The notes under the pieces are model-generated. The model was given only the letters and a program-made list of their open reading frames with translations, was not told the DNA's origin and did no database searches. Below are positions 29,147 to 37,259 of a stretch of DNA of 64,000 nucleotides, in pieces. Where the stretch lies: contig NZ_CP062167.1 of the NCBI RefSeq assembly GCF_014844055.1, positions 1,069,501 to 1,133,500 on the forward strand, in the 5' to 3' direction. Within the stretch, counting starts at the first letter, position 1; each line of letters begins with the position of its first letter. The translations under genes were made by a program, and so were the position numbers. The stretch is from Aureimonas sp. OT7. GTDB lineage: Bacteria; Pseudomonadota; Alphaproteobacteria; Rhizobiales; Rhizobiaceae.

Positions 29147-30912
29147 GCGGCCGGCAGAGAGATGATGAAGCGAGCTCCGGCAACGCCTCCCGGCGCGGTG
29201 TCCGACCGGATGTTCTCGGCGGTCAGCGTACCGGCATGCGCCTCGACGATCTGCCGGCTGATGGACAGGCCGAGGCCGGAATTCTGGCCGAAGGCCTCGC
29301 CGGCCGGCCGGTCGGTGTAGAAGCGCTCGAAGATGCGTTCGATCTTCTCGGCCTGTATGCCCGGGCCGTTATCTTCCACGATCAGGATCACCCGCGTCCT
29401 GGATCGCTTCAGCCGCACGCCGACCCGGCCGCCCGGCTCGGCCGCGAACGATCGCGCATTGTCGATGAGATTGGTCAGGACCTGGCTGAGGCGCAGATCG
29501 TGGCCGGCCACGGCAAATCCCTTCAAGCCCTGGGGGGGCGGTTCCACGGCAAGGTCGATGGCGACCTGGCGCCCGTCGCGGCTGTGCGCGCGCGCGCCAT
29601 CCACGACGGAAGCCGCCAGCCTGTCCATATGCACGATGTCCGACAGGTCGCGCGCAAGCTCGGCGTCGAGGCGGGATGCGTCGGATATGTCGGTGATCAG
29701 CCTGTCGAGCCGCTTCACGTCGTGCTGGATGACGGCCAGAAGGCGTTGCCGCGACTCCTCGTTGCGCGCCAGCGGCAATGTCTCGACCGCGCTGCGCAGC
29801 GAGGTCAGCGGGTTCTTCAATTCATGGCTGACATCGGCGGCAAAGGATTCGATGGCATCCATGCGCGCATAAAGCGCGTTCGTCATGTCGCGAAGCGATG
29901 TTGCCAGATGCCCCACCTCGTCGGCGCGGTCTCCGAAGTCGGGGATCTCCTCGCGGGCGTTGACGGAGCGCCGCACGCGCACCGCCGCGGCCGATAGCCG
30001 GCGCAGCGGCGTCGCTATGGTGGAGGCCAGGAAGATCGACAGAAACACCGTCACCGCCGCGGCAACGGCAAAGGTGCGCACGATGGCCATCCGCTCGGCC
30101 TGCACGATCTTGTCGATGTCGCCGCCCTGCGTCGACAGCAGCAGTACGCCCAGCACGGCGCGGAACCGCTGGATCGGGACGGCGACGGACACGATCAACT
30201 CGCCGTTCTCCGTCGAGCGGACAACGGTCGACGGGCCGCCGGTCAAGGCGCTCAGCACCTCCGGATAGGTGCTGCCGGAGCCGCCGGGCGTCTCGTGATA
30301 GATGGGCAGGCTGGAATTGCGGAAGAGCTTGCCGACCTCGTCACCCAGCCATTCGAAGCCGCCGCGTTCGGCCGGTTCCACCGGCGGCAGATTGTACCGC
30401 AGGATCTGGCCGCGCGAATAGAGATGGCGCGAATCGAGGATCAGGTTGGTGTCGCGGTCGTAGATGCGGGCGCGCGTGCGCGTGGGGGAGATCAGGCGAC
30501 GCAGGAGCGGCGCGACCCGTTCGGGGTTGATGGGAAAGTCGAGGCTGTCCGACAGGTCCATGCCCGGTGTCAGCGTGGCGCCGGCCTGCAGTTCCAGCAG
30601 GCGCTCCGGATCGAGCGAGATGGAGTTGGTTTCCACCGTCGCCGACGAGGCGATGGCGCTGGCGATGATCTCGCCTTGCGTCAGCAGGCTTTCCACCCGC
30701 GCATCGATCAGCCCCGCCCGGAACTGGTTGAGATAGAGTATGCCGGAGACCAGCACCAGCAAAGCAACCAGGTTCAGGAAGATGATGCGGCGCGTGAGCG
30801 ACGAAAAGATCGTATGGCCGAGCACCCAGCGGAAGCGCAGGAGCGCGCGCCGCACGAAGGGTACCCGCCGCCAACGCGCGCGGCGGGCGGACCTGCGGGG
30901 CTCTTCGCGCAT
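29143..30912 (-). CDS. chvG: Membrane sensor histidine kinase ChvG (ExoS/BvrS type)
   Basis: Acid- and envelope-responsive sensor kinase of the ChvG/ChvI system. I place the start at ATG 30912; a TTG at 30930 with AGGAA upstream and longer forms up to 30990 are possible. A basic cytoplasmic N-terminus leads to helix 1 (about 43-63, LNLVALLVLVSGILYLNQF), a periplasmic domain of some 215 residues and helix 2 (about 280-300). The HAMP region follows, then the H-box SHELKNPLTSLRSA with His363, and the HATPase N- and G-boxes (LTNLIDNA, DNGPGI). Length 589 residues. It lies in one operon with chvI upstream and hprK downstream. Confidence 0.93.
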   Translation of the reverse strand: MREEPRRSARRARWRRVPFVRRALLRFRWVLGHTIFSSLTRRIIFLNLVALLVLVSGILYLNQFRAGLIDARVESLLTQGEIIASAIASSATVETNSISLDPERLLELQAGATLTPGMDLSDSLDFPINPERVAPLLRRLISPTRTRARIYDRDTNLILDSRHLYSRGQILRYNLPPVEPAERGGFEWLGDEVGKLFRNSSLPIYHETPGGSGSTYPEVLSALTGGPSTVVRSTENGELIVSVAVPIQRFRAVLGVLLLSTQGGDIDKIVQAERMAIVRTFAVAAAVTVFLSIFLASTIATPLRRLSAAAVRVRRSVNAREEIPDFGDRADEVGHLATSLRDMTNALYARMDAIESFAADVSHELKNPLTSLRSAVETLPLARNEESRQRLLAVIQHDVKRLDRLITDISDASRLDAELARDLSDIVHMDRLAASVVDGARAHSRDGRQVAIDLAVEPPPQGLKGFAVAGHDLRLSQVLTNLIDNARSFAAEPGGRVGVRLKRSRTRVILIVEDNGPGIQAEKIERIFERFYTDRPAGEAFGQNSGLGLSISRQIVEAHAGTLTAENIRSDTAPGGVAGARFIISLPAA

Positions 30913-30996
30913 GTCCGTCGTTGATACCAAGGCACAATTCCTGTTTCTTGTCCGTGCCTTAGCACTCGCGCGTCGAATGCGCGACAGCAAAATTCG

Positions 30997-31698
30997 TCAA
31001 ATTTCGCGGAAGCGGTAGCCGACGCCGTAGAGCGTTTCGATCATGTCGAAATCGTCGTCGATGGCCTTGAACTTCTTGCGCAGCCGCTTGATGTGGCTGT
31101 CGATGGTGCGGTCGTCGACATAGACCTGCTCGTCATAGGCCGCATCCATCAAGGCATCGCGGCTTTTGACGACACCCGGCCGCTGCGCCAGCGAATGCAG
31201 GATCAGGAATTCGGTTACGGTCAGCGTGACCGGCTTTCCCATCCAGGTGCAGGTGTGGCGCTCCTGGTCCATGACAAGCTGGCCGCGCTCCAGCGAAGCC
31301 TCGGGGTTGGCGCCCGGCTTGGCCGTCGCGTCGCGCGGGGCGCCGCGCCGAAGGATGGCCTTGACGCGCTCGACCAGAAGCCGCTGCGAAAACGGTTTGC
31401 GGATGTAGTCGTCGGCGCCCATCTTGAGGCCGAACAGTTCGTCGATCTCCTCGTCCTTGGACGTCAGGAATATGACGGGCAGGTCGGACTTCTGGCGAAG
31501 ACGCCGCAGAAGCTCCATGCCGTCCATGCGCGGCATCTTGATATCGAAGATCGCCAGATGCGGGGGTCTGGCCTGAAGCCCCTCCAGCGCCGACGCCCCG
31601 TCCGTATAGGTTTCGACCCGGTAGCCTTCGCTCTCGAGCGCGATCGAAACCGACGTCAGGATGTTCCGGTCGTCGTCGACCAGTGCGATGGTGGGCAT
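30997..31698 (-). CDS. chvI: Response regulator ChvI (OmpR family)
   Basis: DNA-binding partner of ChvG; in relatives it controls envelope, exopolysaccharide and virulence genes. The start [20 protein letters not shown] has AGGAGA upstream and matches the family. The receiver domain has D8-D9-D10 and phospho-acceptor Asp52 ([12 protein letters not shown]). The OmpR/PhoB winged helix ends with [16 protein letters not shown] and YGVGYRF. Length 233 residues. The divergent neighbour is pckA, an arrangement conserved in Rhizobiales, and the 407-bp spacer holds the control sites of both. Confidence 0.96.
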   Translation of the reverse strand: MPTIALVDDDRNILTSVSIALESEGYRVETYTDGASALEGLQARPPHLAIFDIKMPRMDGMELLRRLRQKSDLPVIFLTSKDEEIDELFGLKMGADDYIRKPFSQRLLVERVKAILRRGAPRDATAKPGANPEASLERGQLVMDQERHTCTWMGKPVTLTVTEFLILHSLAQRPGVVKSRDALMDAAYDEQVYVDDRTIDSHIKRLRKKFKAIDDDFDMIETLYGVGYRFREI

Positions 31699-32105
31699 GT
31701 GCGAAGAATCTCCTAAAATCGCGATCGCCTGCATATCTGGCGGGCAATTGTGGCATTTCTACCACAATTATCGCCGAGCATGCCAGCGGTCTCCCCAAGC
31801 TGGACGCGAACGGGCCTTCGACGAGCGGTGACCGCCCGGTCGGCGCTTTCCGGATGCCCGGTGGACAGGCAGTTCATGATAAACCGGTGATTAAATAATA
31901 GCCGGGGGTCTGATGCGCCAAAGGAAGAATAAAACGATTTAAATCATGAGATAAATTTTTGAAACGATTGAATTACTGTCGGATGATAGTAACCCTTTAA
32001 AAATGCCTTGCTGTTTCTGTTGCGGCCACGTATTTGCCGATGCAGAGGCTGGGGCGTTGTCCTGGCCGGGGCCGCCCGCGCGGCCTCGCAACTTTGCGGA
32101 GCGAC
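31699..32105. promoter_or_regulatory. chvI-pckA divergent intergenic region with operator-like repeats
   Basis: This 407-bp stretch has no gene. Its central part (about 31890-32000) is strikingly AT-rich. Two similar elements AAACGATT(T/G)AA sit exactly 30 bp apart (31932 and 31962). The first is part of the palindrome GATTTAAATC (31936-31945). The second, TGAAACGATTGAAT, resembles the central-CG operators of LacI-family regulators such as Cra. It overlaps TTGAAA (31959-31964), which pairs over 17 bp with GATGAT (31982-31987), a possible pckA promoter. Confidence 0.5.
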
Positions 32106-33722
32106 ATGACGATGGAAGAAATCGGGCAGAGAAATCCGGCCAGCGGCATCGAGACGACGGGGCTTTCCGGCCTGGCTTCCGTACGCTGGAACCTGACCGA
32201 AGCCGATCTGGTCGAGGCCGCCATCCGCCGGGGCGAAGGCCGGCTGACGGCCCATGGCGCCTTCCTGGCCACGACGGGGCAGCACACCGGGCGCTCCCCC
32301 AAGGACAAGTATGTCGTGCGCGACGGCGAGTCCGATGCGCGCATCTGGTGGGACAACAACAATGCGATGGAGCCCGCCGCGTTCGAGCAGCTCTACGCCG
32401 ACTTCAAGGCCCATGCCGAAGGGCGCGATCTCTTCGTGCAGGACCTCGTCGGCGGCGCCGACAAGGACTACGCGATCAACACGCGGGTCGTCACCGAATT
32501 CGCCTGGCATTCGCTGTTCATCCGCAACCTGCTCATCCGTCCGGACGCGCAGGCGCTGGCAAGCTTCGTGCCGGACCTGACCATCATCGACCTGCCGTCC
32601 TTCCGCGCCGACCCGGCCAAATACGGCGTCCGCTCCGAGACGGTCATCGCCTGCGACCTGACCCGCAAGATCATCCTGATCGGCGGCACGGCCTATGCCG
32701 GCGAGATGAAGAAATCCGTCTTCACGGTGCTCAACTATCTTCTGCCCGAACAGCACGTAATGCCTATGCACTGCTCGGCCAATGTCGGCGCCGATGGCGA
32801 TGTGGCCGTGTTCTTCGGCCTGTCCGGTACCGGCAAGACGACGCTGTCGGCCGACCCGCACCGCACGCTGATCGGTGACGACGAGCATGGATGGGGCGAG
32901 CACGGCGTCTTCAACTTCGAAGGCGGCTGCTATGCCAAGACGATCCGCCTGTCGGCCGAGGCCGAGCCGGAGATCTTCTCCACCACGCGCCGCTTCGGCA
33001 CGGTGCTGGAAAATGTGGTTCTGGACGACCGCCGCGTGCCCGACTTCGACGATGGCAGCCTGACCGAGAATACCCGCGCGGCCTACCCGCTGCACTACAT
33101 CGCCAACGCGAGCGAAACCGGGCGTGCCGGCCATCCGCGCAACATCGTCATGCTGACGGCCGATGCCTTCGGCGTGTTGCCTCCCATCGCCCGGCTGACC
33201 CCGGCCGAGGCGATGTACCATTTCCTGTCCGGTTATACCGCAAAGGTGGCCGGCACGGAGCGTGGCGTGACCGAGCCCGAGGCGACCTTCTCCACATGCT
33301 TCGGCGCGCCGTTCATGCCGCGCCATCCTTCGGAATACGGCAATCTGCTGCGCGACCTGATCGCCGAGCATCGGGTGGACTGCTGGCTGGTGTCCACCGG
33401 CTGGACGGGCGGCGCCTACGGCACCGGCAAGCGGATGCCGATCCGCGTGACGCGTACGCTGCTTGCCAGCGCCCTCGACGGATCGCTTCGCAATGTCGAG
33501 TTCCGCACCGATCCGAATTTCGGCTTCGAGGTGCCGGTCGCCGTACCCGGCGTCGAAGACGCGATCCTCGATCCGCGCGAGACCTGGGCGGACAAGGCTG
33601 CGTACGACGCCCAGGCGCGTCGCCTTTCCGAGATGTTCCGCAAGAACTTCCAGAAGTTCGAGGCGCATGTGGACGCCGATGTGCTGAAGGCCGCGCCCAG
33701 CATCGCGCTGGCTGCCGAGTAG
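32106..33722 (+). CDS. pckA: Phosphoenolpyruvate carboxykinase (ATP)
   Basis: Converts oxaloacetate and ATP to phosphoenolpyruvate, the first step of gluconeogenesis from organic acids. The start [17 protein letters not shown] has GGAG upstream. The ATP-dependent family is identified by the kinase-1 P-loop GLSGTGKTT (residues 238-246), the substrate loop [10 protein letters not shown] and the later [15 protein letters not shown]. Length 538 residues, normal. It is monocistronic, ends in a strong terminator, and is divergent from chvI. Repression by a LacI-type regulator is suggested by the upstream repeats. Confidence 0.97.
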   Translation: MTMEEIGQRNPASGIETTGLSGLASVRWNLTEADLVEAAIRRGEGRLTAHGAFLATTGQHTGRSPKDKYVVRDGESDARIWWDNNNAMEPAAFEQLYADFKAHAEGRDLFVQDLVGGADKDYAINTRVVTEFAWHSLFIRNLLIRPDAQALASFVPDLTIIDLPSFRADPAKYGVRSETVIACDLTRKIILIGGTAYAGEMKKSVFTVLNYLLPEQHVMPMHCSANVGADGDVAVFFGLSGTGKTTLSADPHRTLIGDDEHGWGEHGVFNFEGGCYAKTIRLSAEAEPEIFSTTRRFGTVLENVVLDDRRVPDFDDGSLTENTRAAYPLHYIANASETGRAGHPRNIVMLTADAFGVLPPIARLTPAEAMYHFLSGYTAKVAGTERGVTEPEATFSTCFGAPFMPRHPSEYGNLLRDLIAEHRVDCWLVSTGWTGGAYGTGKRMPIRVTRTLLASALDGSLRNVEFRTDPNFGFEVPVAVPGVEDAILDPRETWADKAAYDAQARRLSEMFRKNFQKFEAHVDADVLKAAPSIALAAE

Positions 33723-33759
33723 GCCGCCCGCCCCGGGGCACCGCGTCGAAGCAGGATTT

Positions 33760-33793
33760 GCCCGCCGCACGCCTTGCGTGCGGCGGGCATTTT
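33760..33793 (+). terminator. Rho-independent terminator after pckA
   Basis: A perfect 13-bp stem (GCCCGCCGCACGC 33760-33772, GCGTGCGGCGGGC 33776-33788) with a 3-base loop is followed by ATTTTC. It ends only 14 bases before the start codon of the arfB-like gene. Confidence 0.88.
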
Positions 33794-33806
33794 CGTGGAT
33801 AGAGAC

Positions 33807-34289
33807 ATGCCACGGCTGGCGGAGGATGGTTCGATTTCTGACGATCGCGACGACAACAGGCCGGGAGGCGACCTTGCCGTTTCGCGCCGTGTCGTCATAC
33901 CTGCGGCCGAACTGGAGGAAAATTTCATCCGGGCCGGTGGCCCCGGCGGGCAGAACGTCAACAAGGTGGCGACCGCCGTGCAACTGCGCTTTCTAGCGGC
34001 GTCGTCCTGCGTCCTGTCGGATGAAGTGAAGGCGCGCCTGCAGAAGCTTGCCGGGCAACGGGGCACGAAGGATGGCGACGTCCTCATCGAGGCGTCCCGC
34101 TTTCGCCTGCAGGAGCGCAATAGGCAGGATGCGCGGGAGCGCCTCGCCGAGCTTGTGCGGCAGGCCCTGGTGCCACCGCCGCCGCCACGACGCAAGACGA
34201 AGCCCTCCAAAGGCGCGATCGAGCGCCGCCTGAAGGAAAAGAAGGGGCGTTCGGGTATCAAGCGCATGCGCGGCCGCGTCGACGATTGA
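33807..34289 (+). CDS. arfB: ArfB/YaeJ-like peptidyl-tRNA hydrolase, ribosome rescue factor
   Basis: Class-I release-factor-like protein that frees stalled ribosomes by hydrolysing peptidyl-tRNA. The catalytic GGQ lies in RAGGPGGQNVNKVATAVQL, about residues 43-61. The C-terminal tail is strongly basic (PPRRKTKPSKGAIERRLKEK), as needed to enter the empty mRNA channel. I start it at ATG 33807 because the longer frame begins inside the pckA terminator stem; this gives 160 residues, some 20 more than typical ArfB, so a later start near the VSRRVVIPA segment is possible. No codon-recognition domain is present, which separates it from RF1/RF2. Confidence 0.87.
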   Translation: MPRLAEDGSISDDRDDNRPGGDLAVSRRVVIPAAELEENFIRAGGPGGQNVNKVATAVQLRFLAASSCVLSDEVKARLQKLAGQRGTKDGDVLIEASRFRLQERNRQDARERLAELVRQALVPPPPPRRKTKPSKGAIERRLKEKKGRSGIKRMRGRVDD

Positions 34290-34378
34290 GGATCGCGAAA
34301 GCGTGTTCCCCTTTGCCATCCAATCGCCCCGATCCATATCAGGATAACCATGTGCAACACTTTGGGGAGCCAAGGCCA

Positions 34379-34873
34379 ATGATCGGCCGACGAACGTTCC
34401 TGGCGGGCGGTGCCGTCGCCCTGGGTGCCGCCGTGAGCGGCATCGCATTCCGTACGGGTGCGCAGGAGGCGAGCTTCCCCGTAACCATGACGGACGCCGA
34501 ATGGCGGCAGAAGCTGAGTGCGGACCAGTATGCGGTTCTGCGCCAGGAGGCGACGGAGCGCCCCTATTCCAGTCCGCTCAACAGCCAGAAGCGGCGCGGC
34601 ATCTATCGCTGCGCCGGTTGTGACAGCGACGTCTACAACTCGTCCGCGAAATACGACTCGGGCACCGGCTGGCCGAGCTTCTACGAGGCGGTCGACGGTG
34701 CGGTCGGGACCCGGTCGGACTATAAGCTCGTGGTGCCGCGAACCGAAGTCCATTGCGCCGCCTGTGGCGGGCATCTGGGACATGTGTTCGATGACGGACC
34801 GCCGCCTACAGGCAAGCGCCATTGCATCAACGGAGTGGCCCTTACCTTCTCGGCCGGTACGCGGCTGGGTTGA
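34379..34873 (+). CDS. msrB: Peptide-methionine (R)-S-oxide reductase with Tat-type signal
   Basis: Reduces methionine-R-sulfoxide in proteins. The start MIGRRTFLAGGAVALGAAVS gives a twin-arginine signal peptide (GRRTFLA), so the enzyme is probably exported folded to the periplasm. The MsrB core has both zinc-binding pairs (CAGC and CAAC) and the catalytic cysteine in RHCINGVALTF. Other family blocks are SSAKYDSGTGWPSFYEAV and HCAACGGHLGHVFDDG. Length 164 residues. GGGAG and AAGG precede the start. It appears to be transcribed alone. Zinc-bearing cofactor enzymes are natural Tat cargo, and methionine repair in the periplasm is a plausible role. Confidence 0.9.
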   Translation: MIGRRTFLAGGAVALGAAVSGIAFRTGAQEASFPVTMTDAEWRQKLSADQYAVLRQEATERPYSSPLNSQKRRGIYRCAGCDSDVYNSSAKYDSGTGWPSFYEAVDGAVGTRSDYKLVVPRTEVHCAACGGHLGHVFDDGPPPTGKRHCINGVALTFSAGTRLG

Positions 34874-34924
34874 CGCCTTAACCCTTCATTCATTCTGGGG
34901 GCTCATCGTGATCCAACGGGGATG

Positions 34925-34954
34925 TTGAAGAGCCCGGGTAAGGTTGCCATATAT
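34925..34954 (+). promoter_or_regulatory. Sigma-32-like heat-shock promoter before hsp20
   Basis: TTGAAG (34925-34930) is separated by 16 bp from CCATATAT (34947-34954). This resembles the RpoH consensus (CTTGAA, then CCATAT). The distance to the hsp20 start codon is about 70 bp. Confidence 0.5.
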
Positions 34955-35026
34955 CTGCAGAAGGGATGGGAGTGCCGATCTTGGGCTCTCATCCACAAAG
35001 TCGCTTGATACAAGGACTTGTCGCAG

Positions 35027-35482
35027 ATGAGCAGGATGACTCCGTTTTCAAACCCACTTTTGCTCGGCTTCGACAGCGTCGAGCGGACGCTCGAACGCCT
35101 GCAGAAGAACGGTGACGGATATCCGCCCTATAACATCGAACGCATCCATGCGGGTGCCGGAGATGATCGCATCCACGCGGATGCAGGGGGCGGCGATACG
35201 GTCATCCGGATCACGCTGGCCGTTGCCGGTTTCGGACCCGGCGACCTCGATATAACGACCGAGGAAAACCAGCTTACGATCCGCGGCTCGCAGGCCGACC
35301 AGAAGGACCGCGACTTCCTCTACCGGGGTATCGCCTCCCGTCAGTTCCAGAGGAGCTTCCTCTTCGCGGACGGTATGCGGATTCTGGGGGCGGAGCTTCG
35401 CAACGGTCTTCTTTCGATCGACCTGGCAAGGCCGAAACCCGAGCGTGTCGTCAAGAAAATCGACATCGTCGTCGCCGACTGA
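35027..35482 (+). CDS. Small heat shock protein, Hsp20/IbpA type
   Basis: ATP-independent holdase of 151 residues that keeps unfolded proteins from aggregating. The start MSRMTPFSNPLLLGFDSVER is preceded by AAGGA. The alpha-crystallin domain runs from about residue 40 to 135, with the ALAVAGFGPGDLDI-type strand (here TLAVAGFGPGDLDI) and the LRNGLLSIDLARP signature near the end. The N-terminus (NPLLLGFDSVERTLERL) is that of class A rhizobial IbpA proteins. It is followed by a DUF1150 gene, a pairing common in this class, and preceded by a heat-shock-like promoter. Confidence 0.93.
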   Translation: MSRMTPFSNPLLLGFDSVERTLERLQKNGDGYPPYNIERIHAGAGDDRIHADAGGGDTVIRITLAVAGFGPGDLDITTEENQLTIRGSQADQKDRDFLYRGIASRQFQRSFLFADGMRILGAELRNGLLSIDLARPKPERVVKKIDIVVAD

Positions 35483-35514
35483 CGATCTCGAACCTGCTCG
35501 AAGGAGGAGCCAAC

Positions 35515-35769
35515 ATGACCAATGTCCATTCCGGCCCTTACACCGACAGCGAACTGGCTGCCCTGGGCGAGGGACACATCGCATATCTTCGCCGCATGTC
35601 CTCCGATGACATCCGCGCGAAGTTTCCGTCCGCTCAGTCGATCCGCCCCGGGTTGAACCTATGGGCGCTCTTCTCGGCAGATGGCACGCCGCTTGCCGTT
35701 TCCGACGACCGTGGCAGCATCCTGGCCAGCGCCAGCGAGAACGAGCTTCTGACGGTCAGCCTGCATTGA
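35515..35769 (+). CDS. DUF1150 family protein
   Basis: Small cytoplasmic protein of 84 residues, with no signal peptide or membrane segment. The sequence LAALGEGHIAYLRRMSSDD followed by GLNLWALFSADGTPLAVSDD is characteristic of DUF1150. It follows hsp20 by 32 bp with a strong GAAGGAGGAG ribosome binding site, so both are expressed together. No biochemical role is established; a stress-related helper to Hsp20 is inference from the conserved pairing. Confidence 0.85.
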   Translation: MTNVHSGPYTDSELAALGEGHIAYLRRMSSDDIRAKFPSAQSIRPGLNLWALFSADGTPLAVSDDRGSILASASENELLTVSLH

Positions 35770-35788
35770 CGGCCGGCCCCGCTGCCTG

Positions 35789-36244
35789 TCAGGCGGATAC
35801 GCCGCCTGACAGCATCAGCCCATAGATGCCCTGGCGGTCGTCGGCGCCACGCAGTGCCGCGACCGTGTCGGGATTGCGCAGCATCCGCGCCACGCGCGAC
35901 AACGCCTTGAGGTGATCGGCCCCGGCTTCCTCGGGGGCAAGCAGCAGGAAGAAAAGATCGACCGGCTCGTCGTCCAGCGCCTCGAAATCGACGGGCTTGG
36001 GCGCACGGCCGAAGACGCCGACCATCCGATCCAGATTGCGCATCTTGCCGTGCGGTATGGCGATCCCGTTCCCCACGCCCGTCGAACCGAGTTTCTCGCG
36101 CCTGACGACGGCCTCGAATATCTCGCGCTCGTCCAGGCCGCTCAGTCTGGCGGCGCGTTCGGACAGTTCCTGCAGGATCTGCTTCTTGGAGTGTCCCCTC
36201 AGCGCCGGGATGATGGCATCCTGATTGATGAAGTCGAGCGGCAT
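35789..36244 (-). CDS. ptsN: Nitrogen-regulatory PTS EIIA-Ntr
   Basis: Terminal acceptor of the PTS-Ntr phosphorelay; its phosphorylation state regulates potassium transport, nitrogen metabolism and the stringent response in relatives. The active-site His65 lies in NGIAIPHGKM. Other family motifs are LSGLDEREIFEAVVRREKLG and a C-terminal LFFLLLAPEEAGADHLKALS. Length 151 residues. It lies downstream of rpoN and hpf on the same strand but behind an hpf terminator, so it probably has its own promoter in the 243-bp gap. HPr, its likely phosphodonor, is encoded in this window. Confidence 0.95.
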   Translation of the reverse strand: MPLDFINQDAIIPALRGHSKKQILQELSERAARLSGLDEREIFEAVVRREKLGSTGVGNGIAIPHGKMRNLDRMVGVFGRAPKPVDFEALDDEPVDLFFLLLAPEEAGADHLKALSRVARMLRNPDTVAALRGADDRQGIYGLMLSGGVSA

Positions 36245-36447
36245 GGGCAGGATTCGAGCTTTCTGTTCCGGGCATGGGCGGAGCGCGGCATGCGTCCCCG
36301 TCGCAGAGCGGGCATGCTGTAGAACAAAGCGCGGACAATTGGAACCGGAGATTACCTCGCGCCCCGCGACCGCAGCCGTCCTGGAGACGAGGGTGGAGCA
36401 TTATAACGGTCCTTCAAGCCGTTCGGGCGCCGGATCGCCGGAATGTG
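36245..36447 (-). promoter_or_regulatory. ptsN upstream region
   Basis: This 203-bp stretch lies between the hpf terminator and ptsN and presumably holds the ptsN promoter. I see no convincing promoter pair, repeat or RNA gene in it. Confidence 0.25.
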
Positions 36448-36478
36448 AAAGGCCCCCGCACCGGAGCGGGCGGGGGCC
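36448..36478 (-). terminator. Rho-independent terminator after hpf
   Basis: GGCCCCCGC (36451-36459) pairs with GCGGGGGCC (36470-36478); on the minus strand the stem is followed by TTTC. It lies 9 bp beyond the hpf stop codon. Confidence 0.75.
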
Positions 36479-36487
36479 GCATTGCGC

Positions 36488-37066
36488 TCAGACGCGATCG
36501 CGCAACGTGGATGGGTCCACCCAGCCCACATTGCCGTCCGGACGGCGATAGACGATGTTGATTTCGCCGCTGCCGGCATTCTTGAACACCACCACCGGGC
36601 TGTCGCGCCGGTCGAGTTCCATCACCGCGCCGGCAACCGAAAAGATGCCGACGGGAAAGGATGTCTCGGCCACGATGGCGGGGGCGTAGTCCTCCGGAAT
36701 ATCGTCGTCTTCGTCGGGGATCGGGGCAAAGACGGAATATGCCACATCCGAACTTTTGCCGTTCAGCCCCGCCTTATGGTCTTTGAGACGCCGCTTGTAC
36801 CGGCGCAGGCGCTTCTCGATGCGCTCGCAAGCCTCCTGGAAACTGTTCTCGGGATCATGCGCCATTCCGGCGGCCTGGAAGGTTACGCCTGTGTCGAGGC
36901 GCAGGGAGCAATCGGTGTTGTAGCGTGACGACTCCTTGGACAGGACGACGGAACCCGAGTAGTTGCCGTCAAAATATTTCGCGACCTGTTCCTTGAGCCG
37001 GTCTTCGATCCGGGTCCGAAACGATTCACCGACATCCATGTGCCGGCCCGATACGCGAATTGTCAT
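36488..37066 (-). CDS. hpf: Ribosome hibernation promoting factor, long form
   Basis: Binds the ribosome in stationary phase and drives 100S dimer formation. The start MTIRVSGRHMDVGESFRTRI is set by GGGAAAAGGA just upstream; the longer frame is not conserved. The N-terminal S30AE domain (about residues 1-100) has the usual basic helix KRLRRYKRRLKDH. A flexible acidic linker follows. The C-terminal dimerisation domain (about 130-190) includes AGAVMELDRRDSPVVVFKNA, which marks the long-form HPF. Length 192 residues. It follows rpoN, as in many proteobacteria. Confidence 0.94.
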   Translation of the reverse strand: MTIRVSGRHMDVGESFRTRIEDRLKEQVAKYFDGNYSGSVVLSKESSRYNTDCSLRLDTGVTFQAAGMAHDPENSFQEACERIEKRLRRYKRRLKDHKAGLNGKSSDVAYSVFAPIPDEDDDIPEDYAPAIVAETSFPVGIFSVAGAVMELDRRDSPVVVFKNAGSGEINIVYRRPDGNVGWVDPSTLRDRV

Positions 37067-37259
37067 TCCTTTTCCCTTCCCTTGTATATGTGCGGAGCGT
37101 GTCCCGACACCGTCGAAGCAGCCCGCAGCACAGGAGCGTAATCCCAATGCAGGCAGGAGCAAGCGAAACTTGGCGGTGCCTGCGGGACAGCCACCTGAGC
37201 AACGCACGAGGATGGGGCGGTGTTGCGGCGCGAGGGCACAATCGACAGTGATCGGGGAG

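Noticed and set aside
31683..31898. 71-codon frame in the chvI-pckA spacer
   Set aside because: Begins inside chvI and runs through promoter DNA; no ribosome site or similarity.
33774..33806. Upstream start of the arfB-like gene at 33774
   Set aside because: This ATG lies inside the stem of the pckA terminator, so a transcript carrying it would be unlikely to be translated from there.
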